From Schumannella sp. 10F1B-5-1 (lineage in GTDB: Bacteria; Actinomycetota; Actinomycetes; Actinomycetales; Microbacteriaceae), in assembly GCF_006517535.1 (NCBI RefSeq), contig NZ_VHQH01000039.1, positions 146,777 to 210,776 of the forward strand: 64,000 nucleotides of DNA, in the 5' to 3' direction. Shown here piece by piece: positions 50,975 through 59,422 of the stretch; the stretch's first letter is position 1, and the number at the start of each line of letters is the position of its first letter. A program made the position numbers and the translations under genes. Under the pieces are notes generated by a model. The model was not told the DNA's origin and did no database searches. It saw only the letters and a program-made list of their open reading frames with translations.

Positions 50975-52369
50975 GTGACGCTGCTCTCGATCGACACGAT
51001 CCGCGACGAGCTGGCCGAGCTGGGCGACGCGCTCGTGCTCGAACCCGCGGCGCTGGATGCGGTGCGCGCCGACAAGTCGGGCCACGCCTCCGCCGCGCGT
51101 CCGCTCGCGCTCGTCGAGGCGCGCAGCGTCGAGCACGTGCAGGCGACCATGCGCTTCGCGACGAAGCACGGCATCCCAGTCGTGCCGCGCGGCGCCGGCA
51201 CGGGACTCGCGGGCGGCGCGATCGGCGGCGCGGGCGAGATCGTCGTGTCGGTGCGCCACATGGATCGCATCCTCGAGGTCTCGGTCGACGACGAGCTGGC
51301 TGTCGTCGAGCCGGGCATCGTCAACACCGACCTCAACGCCCGACTCGCCGACCAGGGGCTCTGGTGGGCCCCCGACCCGGCCAGCAAGGCCATCTCGACG
51401 GTGGGCGGCAACATCGCGACGAACGCCGGCGGTCTGCTCTGCGTCAAGTACGGCGTCACCCGCGAGGCGGTGCTCGCGCTCAAGGTCGTGCTCGCCGACG
51501 GACGGCTCATCTCGACCGGCCACCGCACCGTCAAGGGCGTGACGGGTCTGGACCTCACGGCGCTGTTGATCGGCTCGGAGGGCCTGCTCGGCATCGTCGT
51601 CGAGGCCACGCTCAAGCTGCGCCGGCTGCCCGAGGGCGAGCCGGTCACGATCGGCGCGACCTTCGCCGATGTCACGGCGGCCGCGCGGGCGGCGGCCGTG
51701 ATCGCGACCTCGGCCGTGCGGCCGGCCGTGCTCGAGCTGATCGACGAGCGGGCGGTCGGGATGCTGGCCGCCTGGTTCGCCGGGCGCGGCGAGCAGGTCG
51801 ACCTCGGCACGGGCGCCTACCTGCTGGTGCAGACCGACGGCGCCGACGCGCAGCGCGAGGCGCAGGACCTGCTGCCGATCATCGCCTCGCTCGGCGGACG
51901 CGCGACTCTGGCGGCCGACGCGGCGGAGGGCGAGCGTCTGCTGCGCATCCGCCGCTCCTTCCACCCGACGCTCGAGTCGCACGGCACCGTGCTGATCGAG
52001 GACGTGGCGGTGCCGCGCAGCGCCCTGCCGGCGATGTTCGCCGAGATCCAGCGCATCGAGCGGGAGCACGGCATCCCGATCCCGACCATCGCGCACGCCG
52101 GCGACGGCAACCTGCACCCGAACTTCGTCGTGCCGCGCGGCGCCGACGGGGTCGATGTCGAGGTGCCCGAAGAGGTGTGGGACGCGGCGGGCGCCCTGTT
52201 CCAGGCCGCCCTGCGGCTCGGCGGAACGCTGACCGGCGAGCACGGTGTCGGCATCCTCAAGAAGCGCTGGCTCGGCGATGAGATCGGCGACACGCAGCTC
52301 GAGCTGCAGCGCGGCATCAAGGCCGTGTTCGACCCGCAGGGGCTGCTGAATCCGGGCAAGGTGCTCTGA
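50975..52369 (+). CDS. FAD-linked oxidase (GlcD/D-lactate dehydrogenase-like)
   Basis: 464 residues. FAD-binding PCMH domain with VVPRGAGTGLAGGAIG, STVGGNIATNAGGL and KGVTGLDLTALLIGSEGLLG, then a C-terminal oxidase domain with HAGDGNLHPNFV and TGEHGVGILKKRWL (the conserved His pair). It probably oxidises a 2-hydroxy acid such as glycolate or D-lactate; no FeS partner (GlcF) is adjacent. A TAGACT box at 50908-50913 places transcription start near 50920, so GTG 50918 is unlikely to be used. GTG 50969 or 50975 after GAAGGGCGGG is preferred. Confidence 0.83.
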   Translation: MTLLSIDTIRDELAELGDALVLEPAALDAVRADKSGHASAARPLALVEARSVEHVQATMRFATKHGIPVVPRGAGTGLAGGAIGGAGEIVVSVRHMDRILEVSVDDELAVVEPGIVNTDLNARLADQGLWWAPDPASKAISTVGGNIATNAGGLLCVKYGVTREAVLALKVVLADGRLISTGHRTVKGVTGLDLTALLIGSEGLLGIVVEATLKLRRLPEGEPVTIGATFADVTAAARAAAVIATSAVRPAVLELIDERAVGMLAAWFAGRGEQVDLGTGAYLLVQTDGADAQREAQDLLPIIASLGGRATLAADAAEGERLLRIRRSFHPTLESHGTVLIEDVAVPRSALPAMFAEIQRIEREHGIPIPTIAHAGDGNLHPNFVVPRGADGVDVEVPEEVWDAAGALFQAALRLGGTLTGEHGVGILKKRWLGDEIGDTQLELQRGIKAVFDPQGLLNPGKVL

Positions 52370-52504
52370 CTTGAGGTCGGCGCCGTCGGCCCGGGTGAGA
52401 CCGGCCGATCGCGCTCAGGAAACACCCGGGAAGCACCTCGCGAGCGCTCGGAATACGAGGCCAGGGTCGGCGGTTGCAGGCCTTGGAAGGGAGCGACCCG
52501 CTAC

Positions 52505-53095
52505 ATGATCACCTCGGATTCCCTGCGTCAGACCCCGCGCGACCTGCGCCCGCTGACCGTTCCTCGCCCCGCGATGGGCGAGCTGAGACTGCGCCCGACG
52601 ATGCGCGGCAACGGCTTCGTCGTCGGCTCGGTGGATGCGAACGGTCCGGACACCGTGGGCTTCGCGAACCGCGACCGCGTCGCGTGGCGCGACACGTCGA
52701 TCGAGCTGCCGGAGCTCATCCTGCTCAGCCAGGACGACGTTCTCGGTGTCCCCTCCTGGGTCACCGACCAGCAGGTCGTCGACTTCCTCGGCCCGGGCCT
52801 CGTGGCGCGCGCTCTCATGCGCTCGAACCACCCGGTGGGCCGCGGCGACGACGTGCGGGTGATCTCGACCGACCCGCTCGTGTCGGAGATGGCGACCGCC
52901 TGGGCGCGCCACCTCGGCGCCCACATCGTGGCCGAGGGCCCCGCGCTCGTGCTCGAGCACAGCGACCGCGGTCGCGTGCTGCCGCAGGCGCACGGTCGAC
53001 TCGCGCAGGCTGCGGTCGACGTCTTCCAGGCCATCCGCGCCGGGATGTTCGCCGACATCGACGCCGCGCAGCCACGCACGATCACCGCGGCCTGA
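52505..53095 (+). CDS. Short MDR-like (zinc-free alcohol dehydrogenase-like) protein
   Basis: 196 residues, about 60% of a normal medium-chain dehydrogenase. It keeps a strand-rich start (VVGSVDANGPDTVGFANRDRVAW), a region like the MDR Rossmann part (DDVRVISTDPLVSEMATAWARHLGAHIV) and the terminal helix (AQAAVDVFQAIRAGMF). The glycine-rich NAD(P) loop is absent, so classical cofactor binding is doubtful. The frame is intact and the GGAAGGGAG Shine-Dalgarno is strong, so it is likely a real, specialised protein rather than a broken gene. Confidence 0.6.
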   Translation: MITSDSLRQTPRDLRPLTVPRPAMGELRLRPTMRGNGFVVGSVDANGPDTVGFANRDRVAWRDTSIELPELILLSQDDVLGVPSWVTDQQVVDFLGPGLVARALMRSNHPVGRGDDVRVISTDPLVSEMATAWARHLGAHIVAEGPALVLEHSDRGRVLPQAHGRLAQAAVDVFQAIRAGMFADIDAAQPRTITAA

Positions 53096-53145
53096 GGTCG
53101 GTGTCCCGCCGCCTGTGGGCACGGCGCCGGCCGTAGGCTGAGCGC

Positions 53146-53688
53146 ATGACGTTCCTGCCGATCCCGTCCGACGACGAGCTCTCGGCGACGGCGCGGATCG
53201 CGGTGCTGCGTCGTCTGCCCGACGGCGCCGTGCCGAGCCCCTCGGAGCGCGCCCTGCTCGGGCACCTGCCGAGCTTCGACGCCTACACCCACTGGCACAC
53301 GCTGCGCGACGAGCTGGTGCCCTACATCGGCCAGCGCGCGGTCACGCTGTTCGGCTACGCGATCTGCGACGCGTTCGACAGCGTGCACGGCACGGCCTTC
53401 TTCCGCCGCCTGCTCGCGCAGGACGGCGGCGACCCCGACGCGACGCAGGTGACCGAGACCGAGCAGCTGCTGCTCGACTGGGGGCGCCGCATCGGCGACG
53501 ATCCGACCGCGATCCCCGAGGACTTCGCGGCGCGGGTGCAGGCGAAGTTCTCGCCGGGGCTGCGCCTCATGCTCGTCGCCTTCGCCGGGCAGACGACCGC
53601 CGCCTGCACCTTCGCGAGCGCCGGACGCGTGCCGCTCGATCCGGAGCTGCTCGCGTTCCGCCGGCCCGGCGACGACCGCATCCAGTAG
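53146..53688 (+). CDS. AhpD/carboxymuconolactone decarboxylase-like protein without CxxC
   Basis: 180 residues, all-helical. The segment FFRRLLAQDGGDPDATQVTETEQLLLDWGRRI and the KFSPGLRLMLVAFAGQTTAACTFASAG helix resemble the AhpD-like fold. The redox CxxC pair is missing, so peroxidase-reductase chemistry is not expected. A TAGGCT box (53134-53139) with a 6-nt gap supports the ATG at 53146 as a leaderless start. The family call is tentative. Confidence 0.6.
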   Translation: MTFLPIPSDDELSATARIAVLRRLPDGAVPSPSERALLGHLPSFDAYTHWHTLRDELVPYIGQRAVTLFGYAICDAFDSVHGTAFFRRLLAQDGGDPDATQVTETEQLLLDWGRRIGDDPTAIPEDFAARVQAKFSPGLRLMLVAFAGQTTAACTFASAGRVPLDPELLAFRRPGDDRIQ

Positions 53689-53786
53689 TCGCCTGATCGC
53701 TGCCGGTCGGACAGGTCGGCAGGATCTCGACGAGGCACGTCCGTCATAGAGCGCTCGAGCGCCGCGGCGACCGAGATACTCGACGG

Positions 53787-55067
53787 GTGACCGCTCCCTC
53801 CCCGTCGCGTCGGCGCCGCATCCACCCCGCCTGGATCGTCGCCGCCGTCGCGTTCCTGGCGCTTCTCGGCGCCGCCGGATTCCGCTCGGCGCCGAGCGCG
53901 CTCATGGTGCCCATCGAGCAGGAGCTGGGCTGGTCGCGGGCCGAGCTGTCGATCGCCGTCGGGGTGAACATCCTGCTGTTCGGCCTCACCGCGCCGTTCG
54001 CCGCCGCGCTCATGGAGCGGTTCGGGCTGCGCCGGGTCGTGTCGATCGCCCTCGTGCTGATCGCCGGGGGAGCCGCGCTCAGCACGCTCTCGACGGCGCC
54101 GTGGATGCTCGTCGCCACCTGGGGCGTGCTGATCGGCCTCGGAACGGGGTCGATGGCACTCGTCTTCGCCGCCCTCGTCGCCGACCGCTGGTTCGTGCGG
54201 CGCCGCGGTCTGATCACCGGCGTGCTGACCGCGGGCTCGGCGACCGGCCAGCTCATCTTCCTGCCGATCGTGGCACGCGTCGCGACGGACGCCGACTGGC
54301 GCATCGCCTCGCTCATCATCGCCGGCATCGCCCTCGCGGTCGTGCCGATCGTCGCGATCGGCCTGCGCGACTCGCCCGCCCAGCTCGGCATGACCCCCTA
54401 CGGCTCGCCCGCCGACGCGCTGCCCGTGTTCCCGCCGCGCAGTCCCGTCGATCCCGCCCGCCGCGCCGTGCAGGTGCTGGGTCGCGCGGCGCGCGTGCGC
54501 ACCTTCTGGGCGCTGTTCGCCGGCTTCGCCATCTGCGGAGCCACGACGAACGGGCTCATCGGCACCCATTTCATCCCGGGCGCGCACGACGTGGGCATGC
54601 CCGAGACGACGGCGGCCGCCCTGCTCGCGGTCGTGGGCATCTTCGACGTGGCCGGCACGATCGCGTCGGGCTGGCTGACCGACCGAGTGAACCCGCGCAT
54701 CCTGCTCGCCGTCTACTACGCCGGGCGCGGCCTCGCTCTGCTCCTGCTGCCGTATCTGCTGGCGTCGACGGTGCAGCCGCCCGTGCTCATCTTCGTCGTG
54801 GTCTACGGGCTCGACTGGGTCGCGACCGTGCCGCCCACCGCGGCGCTCTGCCGCGAGCTCTTCGGCGTCGACGGGCCGGTCGTCTACGGCTGGGTCTTCG
54901 CGGCGCACCAGCTCGGCGCCGCGGCGGCCGCCGTCGTGGCGGGCGTCATCCGCGAGCAGAGCGGCACGTACACGAGCGCGTGGTTCGGAGCGGCCGCGCT
55001 GTGCGTCGTCGCCGCGGTGGTCAGCGCGGGCATCTCGCGGCGGCGCATGCCGCTGCCGACGACCTGA
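53787..55067 (+). CDS. MFS transporter (OFA-like)
   Basis: 426 residues and twelve hydrophobic segments. Signature parts are FRSAPSALMVPIEQELGWSRAELS, LMERFGLRRVVSIALVL, LVADRWFVRRRGLITGVLTAGSATGQL and the second-half GWLTDRVNPRILLAVYY. This is the oxalate/formate antiporter-like (OFA) branch that exchanges organic anions. GTG 53787 follows GATACT by 6 nt. It is monocistronic; the substrate is unknown. Confidence 0.83.
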   Translation: MTAPSPSRRRRIHPAWIVAAVAFLALLGAAGFRSAPSALMVPIEQELGWSRAELSIAVGVNILLFGLTAPFAAALMERFGLRRVVSIALVLIAGGAALSTLSTAPWMLVATWGVLIGLGTGSMALVFAALVADRWFVRRRGLITGVLTAGSATGQLIFLPIVARVATDADWRIASLIIAGIALAVVPIVAIGLRDSPAQLGMTPYGSPADALPVFPPRSPVDPARRAVQVLGRAARVRTFWALFAGFAICGATTNGLIGTHFIPGAHDVGMPETTAAALLAVVGIFDVAGTIASGWLTDRVNPRILLAVYYAGRGLALLLLPYLLASTVQPPVLIFVVVYGLDWVATVPPTAALCRELFGVDGPVVYGWVFAAHQLGAAAAAVVAGVIREQSGTYTSAWFGAAALCVVAAVVSAGISRRRMPLPTT

Positions 55068-55144
55068 ACTCGGGATGCGGGGCGCGGCCCGATGGGGACT
55101 GCTCACCACGGTGACGCGTCGCCCTCGCGCATTAGGGTGAGGCC

Positions 55145-56827
55145 ATGACGGATCCCCGGTGGCCGCAGCCCGACGACGCCGATCGCCCGCGCGACCCGGG
55201 AGCCCCCGAGGGGGGCGCACCGCAGGGGCAGCAGCCGCCGCACGGGCAGCCGCAGCAGCCGTGGGGCCAGCCTCACTACGGGCAGCCGCTGCAGCCTCCC
55301 TACGGCCAGCCGCCGTACGGGCAGCCCCAGCAGCCGCCTTACGGCCAGGGTCAGCACGGCCAGCCGCAGCAGCCTCCCTACGTCCAGCCCCAGTACGGTC
55401 AGCCGCAGCAGCCGCCCTACGGGCAGCCTCAGTACGGCCAGCCGCAACAGCCCGCGCCGGGCCCGACCGACTACCGCCAGCAGCCCGGGCTGAGCGACGC
55501 GGAGCTCCCGGTCGCCCACTACGGGCGTCAGCAGCCCTACTCTGCGCCCGCCTTCGGCCCCGGCTACGACGCCGCCCCGGACGCGGCGCCGACGGCATCC
55601 GCGAGCGGCGCGTCCGCGCTCGTCGGCGTGCTCGCGCCGGCCAGCGCCCCGGCCGACGTGCGAGCCGAGACTCAGCACCACGCAGCCCCCGTCTTCGCGG
55701 TGCCGCCGCCCCCGCGCCACACCGGGCGCACGGTCGCCCTCGTCATCGGCCTCGTGCTCGCCGGCCTCGCGCTCGTGCTGGCGCTCCTCTACGTGCTCGG
55801 CAACCTCGGGGCGGCGGGCATCATCGGCGCCGTGCTCGCGCTCATCCCGCTCACGGTCGTGCTGCTCGGCATCCGCTGGGTCGACCGCTGGGAGCCCGAG
55901 CCCCTCGGCATCAAGATCTTCGCCTTCCTGTGGGGCGCCGGCGTCTCGGTCGTCACCGCGCTCGTCGTCGGCTTCGGGGTGGATGTCGCGCTGGCCGCCG
56001 CCGGAACCGATTCGCAGTCGGCCGGGGCTCAGTTCTTCGGCGCGGCCATCCAGGCGCCCATCGTCGAGGAGGGCGCGAAGGGCCTCGGCGTGCTGCTGAT
56101 CTTCCTGATCGGACGCAAGTACTTCGACGGCCCGGTCGACGGCCTCGTCTACGGCGCGACCATCGCCGCCGGGTTCGCCTTCACCGAGAACATCCTCTAC
56201 TTCGGCGTGCAGATCGCGCAGTCGGGAGCGCTCTCGGGCGACGTGCTGCTGATCTTCTTCATGCGCGGGGTCATGTCGCCCTTCGCCCATGTGATGTTCA
56301 CATCGATGAGCGGCCTGGCGATCGGCCTCGCGGCCAACCGCTTCAACCACTGGCTTCCGCCCGTCGGCTTCTACTTCGTGGGGCTGCTCGGCGCGATGCT
56401 GCTGCACGGCCTGTGGAACGGCGCGACGTTCTTCGTGCAGGGCGGCCTGATCGGCTACCTGATCTACTACGTGCTCGTGCAGGTGCCGCTGTTCGCGGGG
56501 CTCATCGTCGTCGTGTTCTGGCTGCGCCGACGCGAGGCGAGACAGACGCAGGCCCGACTCTCCGAATACGCGGCCGCCGGCTGGATCAACCCCGACGAGG
56601 TCGTCGCACTGGGCACGCCCGCCGGGCGACGGCAGGCGAAGGCGTGGGCGTCGAGCCGTGGGCAGGGCGCGATCATGACGCGCTACATCAAGGACGCGAC
56701 GCAGCTCGCCGCGGCTCGTCAGCGCGTCGTGCGCGGCACCGGCCGCGCCGAGGCGCAGTCCGACGAGCTCGTGCTGCTGGGCCGCGTCACGGCCTCCCGT
56801 CGGGCCCTGCTGGGTCTGGCGGCCTGA
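55145..56827 (+). CDS. PrsW-family intramembrane protease with Gln/Pro-rich N-terminus
   Basis: 560 residues. Residues 30-115 consist of repeated [13 protein letters not shown] units (low complexity), then a disordered linker to about 190. Eight or so TM helices follow, with the PrsW catalytic motifs [13 protein letters not shown] (about residue 305), [23 protein letters not shown] and [11 protein letters not shown]. PrsW-type proteases are membrane glutamic/metallo peptidases acting in anti-sigma-factor cleavage in Bacillus; substrates in actinobacteria are unknown. The charged C-terminal 100 residues are cytoplasmic. TAGGGT lies 6 nt before the ATG. Confidence 0.85.
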   Translation: MTDPRWPQPDDADRPRDPGAPEGGAPQGQQPPHGQPQQPWGQPHYGQPLQPPYGQPPYGQPQQPPYGQGQHGQPQQPPYVQPQYGQPQQPPYGQPQYGQPQQPAPGPTDYRQQPGLSDAELPVAHYGRQQPYSAPAFGPGYDAAPDAAPTASASGASALVGVLAPASAPADVRAETQHHAAPVFAVPPPPRHTGRTVALVIGLVLAGLALVLALLYVLGNLGAAGIIGAVLALIPLTVVLLGIRWVDRWEPEPLGIKIFAFLWGAGVSVVTALVVGFGVDVALAAAGTDSQSAGAQFFGAAIQAPIVEEGAKGLGVLLIFLIGRKYFDGPVDGLVYGATIAAGFAFTENILYFGVQIAQSGALSGDVLLIFFMRGVMSPFAHVMFTSMSGLAIGLAANRFNHWLPPVGFYFVGLLGAMLLHGLWNGATFFVQGGLIGYLIYYVLVQVPLFAGLIVVVFWLRRREARQTQARLSEYAAAGWINPDEVVALGTPAGRRQAKAWASSRGQGAIMTRYIKDATQLAAARQRVVRGTGRAEAQSDELVLLGRVTASRRALLGLAA

Positions 56828-56887
56828 GCCGCGCCGCCCGCGATCGAGCTCCGGATCCGCGGCCCGGGATCCGTGGCCCGGTGATGC

Positions 56888-57931
56888 TCAGCGCAGCAGG
56901 CCGCTGCTGAGCGCGATCCAGCCGACGACGACGATCACGACGATCACGACCGCGGCGACGGGGAAGCCGCGCCGCAGTCGTCGTCCCTGCGGCGCGACGA
57001 CGTCCGGCAGCGCTCCGGCCAGGGCCGATGCGGCCGTCGTCGGCGCGACCCGCTCATCGCGGTAGCGCTCCGTGCGCTGCACCATCTTCACGCCGACGAG
57101 ATCGACGATCCGCAGCAGCCGATCCCAGACGGCGGGCTGGGTGAGCACGAACGGATTCGTCGAGTAGACGAACATCCAGTCGTCGACGATCTCGACGTCG
57201 AAGGGCGACGCCTCGTCGATCAGCAGCGCCATCAGGTCGGGGGTGAACACGTACAGCGCGTCGGTCTCGTACTCGCGCGGGCAGTACAGCGTGAAGTGCC
57301 GATCGAAGTCGCCTTCGAGTGAGAGCACCTGGTCGCGGTCGAAGGCGACCGGGAGGTTCGTGCCGAGGAAGCTGTTGTTGGCGCGCGAGTCGAGCACCAT
57401 GTGCGGCAGCCGGCGGTCGAGGCGCACGACGGCGAAGCCCCAGCGGTGGGTGCGGCGGTTCTTGCCCGACCCGGTCGTGTACTCGTAGTTGCCGATCTCG
57501 GTGAAGCGCCCGGATGCGGCCATCAGGTGCGGCGAGACGGTGCGGCTGCCGCCGCGGCCGAAGATCGCCCCGGAGTATGCCGGAGCCGGGTCGGATGCCC
57601 GGAACACCAGCCCGTTCGCGCGGGCGAAGCGGTCGAGACGCACGAAGTCGCGCCAGCGGCCCTGCGAGCCGAGCACGCCGCCGGCGGCGATTCCCGCGCC
57701 GATCAGCACCACGATACCGACGGGCAGGAGTCGCGACGGTGACGACTGGCCGGCGAGCACTCCGACTCCGCCGGCGGCCACGAAGGCGATCACCGCGATG
57801 ATGCCGCCGACGACGGCCAGCAGCACGGCCGGCGCGACGCCGGATCCCGAGCCCTGCGCCTGCTTCAGCGCGCGCACGTCCGCGCGGGTCACGTCCGAGG
57901 TCAGAGGGGCGTAGTCGACGGCGCGGCTCAT
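56888..57931 (-). CDS. Conserved membrane protein, 347 aa
   Basis: Two N-terminal hydrophobic helices (about residues 33-60 and 68-90), a long soluble region (RFTEIGNYEYTTGSGKNRRTHRWGFAVVRLDRRLPHMVLDS...), and a C-terminal helix (FPVAAVVIVVIVVVGWIAL). The soluble part resembles the conserved central domain of actinobacterial membrane proteins of unknown function. No catalytic motif is seen. It lacks the usual -10 at 6 nt; the nearest candidate, GATGCT, is 11 nt upstream. Confidence 0.7.
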   Translation of the reverse strand: MSRAVDYAPLTSDVTRADVRALKQAQGSGSGVAPAVLLAVVGGIIAVIAFVAAGGVGVLAGQSSPSRLLPVGIVVLIGAGIAAGGVLGSQGRWRDFVRLDRFARANGLVFRASDPAPAYSGAIFGRGGSRTVSPHLMAASGRFTEIGNYEYTTGSGKNRRTHRWGFAVVRLDRRLPHMVLDSRANNSFLGTNLPVAFDRDQVLSLEGDFDRHFTLYCPREYETDALYVFTPDLMALLIDEASPFDVEIVDDWMFVYSTNPFVLTQPAVWDRLLRIVDLVGVKMVQRTERYRDERVAPTTAASALAGALPDVVAPQGRRLRRGFPVAAVVIVVIVVVGWIALSSGLLR

Positions 57932-57966
57932 GACCCCATCTCAGCATCCCGACGCCCGGATTAAAG

Positions 57967-58017
57967 ACTCATCGCCCAGTGGCGGGTCAGTGACTCCGGC
58001 TCTTCTGGGCGATGAGT
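57967..58017. repeat. Perfect 13-nt inverted repeat, possible insertion-sequence scar
   Basis: ACTCATCGCCCAG (57967-57979) and its exact complement CTGGGCGATGAGT (58005-58017) enclose 25 nt. The right arm with its flank reads GGCTCTTCTGGGCGATGAG, like the GGCTCTTC-type ends of ISL3-family elements. Local GC content is clearly lower than in the surroundings. No transposase remains. It could alternatively be a simple hairpin. Confidence 0.55.
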
Positions 58018-58079
58018 TGATCTGAGACCAGGGTGCACCCGGGCAGGCGGCAGGTCAAGACCCCCATCCCGCACCGAGC

Positions 58080-59264
58080 TCAGCCGCGCGTGCAGTGCCC
58101 CGCAGCCACGGGGTCGGTCAGGCCGGCGGCGGCGGACACGACGGGGGCGAGCGAGGCGTCGGTCGTGGCGTAACCGAGCTGGTCATCGGTGGCGCTCTCG
58201 GCGAAGACGACGCCCGCCACCGTGCCGTCGGCGGCCAGCAGGGGGCCGCCGCTGTTGCCGGGTTCGACGACCGCGGCGATCGTGTAGATCTCGCGCGGGG
58301 TGCGCGCGGTGCCGTAGATGTCGGCGACCAGCTCGGTCGACTTCGCGAGCACCTCGGCGCCGCCGGAGGTGTACGGGCCGCCGTACGGGTACCCGTCGAC
58401 GGCGCCGCGGTCGCCCACCTCGAGCGCGGGCGAGAGCTTCAGCGGGGCGGGGTCGAGTCCCGTCGTCGCGAGGATCGCGAGGTCCGCATCCGGGTCGAAG
58501 TAGACGACCTTCGCCGTCAGCGCCTGCCCTCCGCGCGTGTCGACGACCGGCTCGCTCACGCCCGCCACGACGTGCGCGTTGGTGACGATGCGATCGGGCG
58601 CGACGACGAAGCCCGAGCCCGACTGGTTCTGGCCGCAGGCGTAGGCCGTGCCGTTGATGCGCACGACCGAGGCGCTCGCGCTGGTGAGGCCGTCGGTGCC
58701 CTCGAGCTCGGGGGCTCCCGGCGACGACTCGACCCCGCCGAGCGCTTCGTTGATGCGGGGGAGCCCGGTGTCGAGCACCGCGGCGCGGATGCGCGACAGC
58801 TGCTGCTGCACGGGCTCCGGCGTCAGCTGGTCGATCGTGCGCAGCACGACCGACCCCGCGGCCGCCTGCGACAGGGCGGGATAGCCGAGCGAGCCGAGGC
58901 TGCCGATCACGAGCGAACTGGAGAGCGCGGCGACGACGACGCCCAGGGCCGCGCCGAGCAGGCGGCTCGGAACGGCGACGCGGTGCTCTTCGCGGCGTCC
59001 GCGCAGCATCCGCGCGACGGCCACGCCGGCGGCCTGACCGCCCAGGATGAGCAGCAGCCCGAGCCCGACCGCGGCGACCATCCGCCAACCGGGCGCCGGG
59101 ATGAGCGGCACGATGAGCGGGATCGACAGGAAGGCCCCGACGGCGCCCGCGATGACGCCGATGAGTCCGCCGAGGGTGCGCAGGATGCCGGTGCGCCAGC
59201 CCACGACGAGGTAGACGAGCAGCACGAGCACCAGCAGCACGTCGAGCAGGTGGGCGATGAGCAT
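58080..59264 (-). CDS. marP: MarP-like membrane serine protease (CvpA-trypsin fusion)
   Basis: 394 residues. N-terminal CvpA-type four-helix membrane part (LLDVLLVLVLLVYLVVGWRTG, about 1-150), then a chymotrypsin-like domain facing outward with the triad His in VTNAHVVAG (about 230), Asp in DPDADLAILA (about 261) and Ser in EPGNSGGPLL (about 336). Two Cys (YACGQN, GHCTRG) can pair as in mycobacterial MarP, which is required for acid resistance. ATG 59264 begins the hydrophobic part directly. It is divergent from the NERD-like gene. Confidence 0.85.
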   Translation of the reverse strand: MLIAHLLDVLLVLVLLVYLVVGWRTGILRTLGGLIGVIAGAVGAFLSIPLIVPLIPAPGWRMVAAVGLGLLLILGGQAAGVAVARMLRGRREEHRVAVPSRLLGAALGVVVAALSSSLVIGSLGSLGYPALSQAAAGSVVLRTIDQLTPEPVQQQLSRIRAAVLDTGLPRINEALGGVESSPGAPELEGTDGLTSASASVVRINGTAYACGQNQSGSGFVVAPDRIVTNAHVVAGVSEPVVDTRGGQALTAKVVYFDPDADLAILATTGLDPAPLKLSPALEVGDRGAVDGYPYGGPYTSGGAEVLAKSTELVADIYGTARTPREIYTIAAVVEPGNSGGPLLAADGTVAGVVFAESATDDQLGYATTDASLAPVVSAAAGLTDPVAAGHCTRG

Positions 59265-59386
59265 GGGGCTCCGGGCGTCGGCGGATCGGGACTGTCGATT
59301 CTCTCCTGTCGCCGCGACGCCGTGGTGCGTCGCGCGCCGGATGCCGAGCACCCGTTCGGGGGATTCTGCGGAACGGACGGCCGGGT

Positions 59387-59422
59387 TAGCGTCGAAGGGA
59401 CATGTTCCGGGGGGAATCATGA
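59387..59422 (+). promoter_or_regulatory. Promoter and 6-codon upstream ORF of the NERD-like gene
   Basis: TAGCGT (59387-59392) lies 9 nt before ATG 59402, which opens ATG-TTC-CGG-GGG-GAA-TCA-TGA. The TGA overlaps the main ATG at 59419, and GGGGGG inside serves as Shine-Dalgarno. It has the same layout as the aspA leader, including a start-TTC-CGR-GGR beginning. Confidence 0.5.

Noticed and set aside
52505..53095. Pseudogene call for the short MDR-like gene
   Set aside because: Intact frame, good ribosome-binding site, normal codon use and complete-looking ends argue for a functional short protein.
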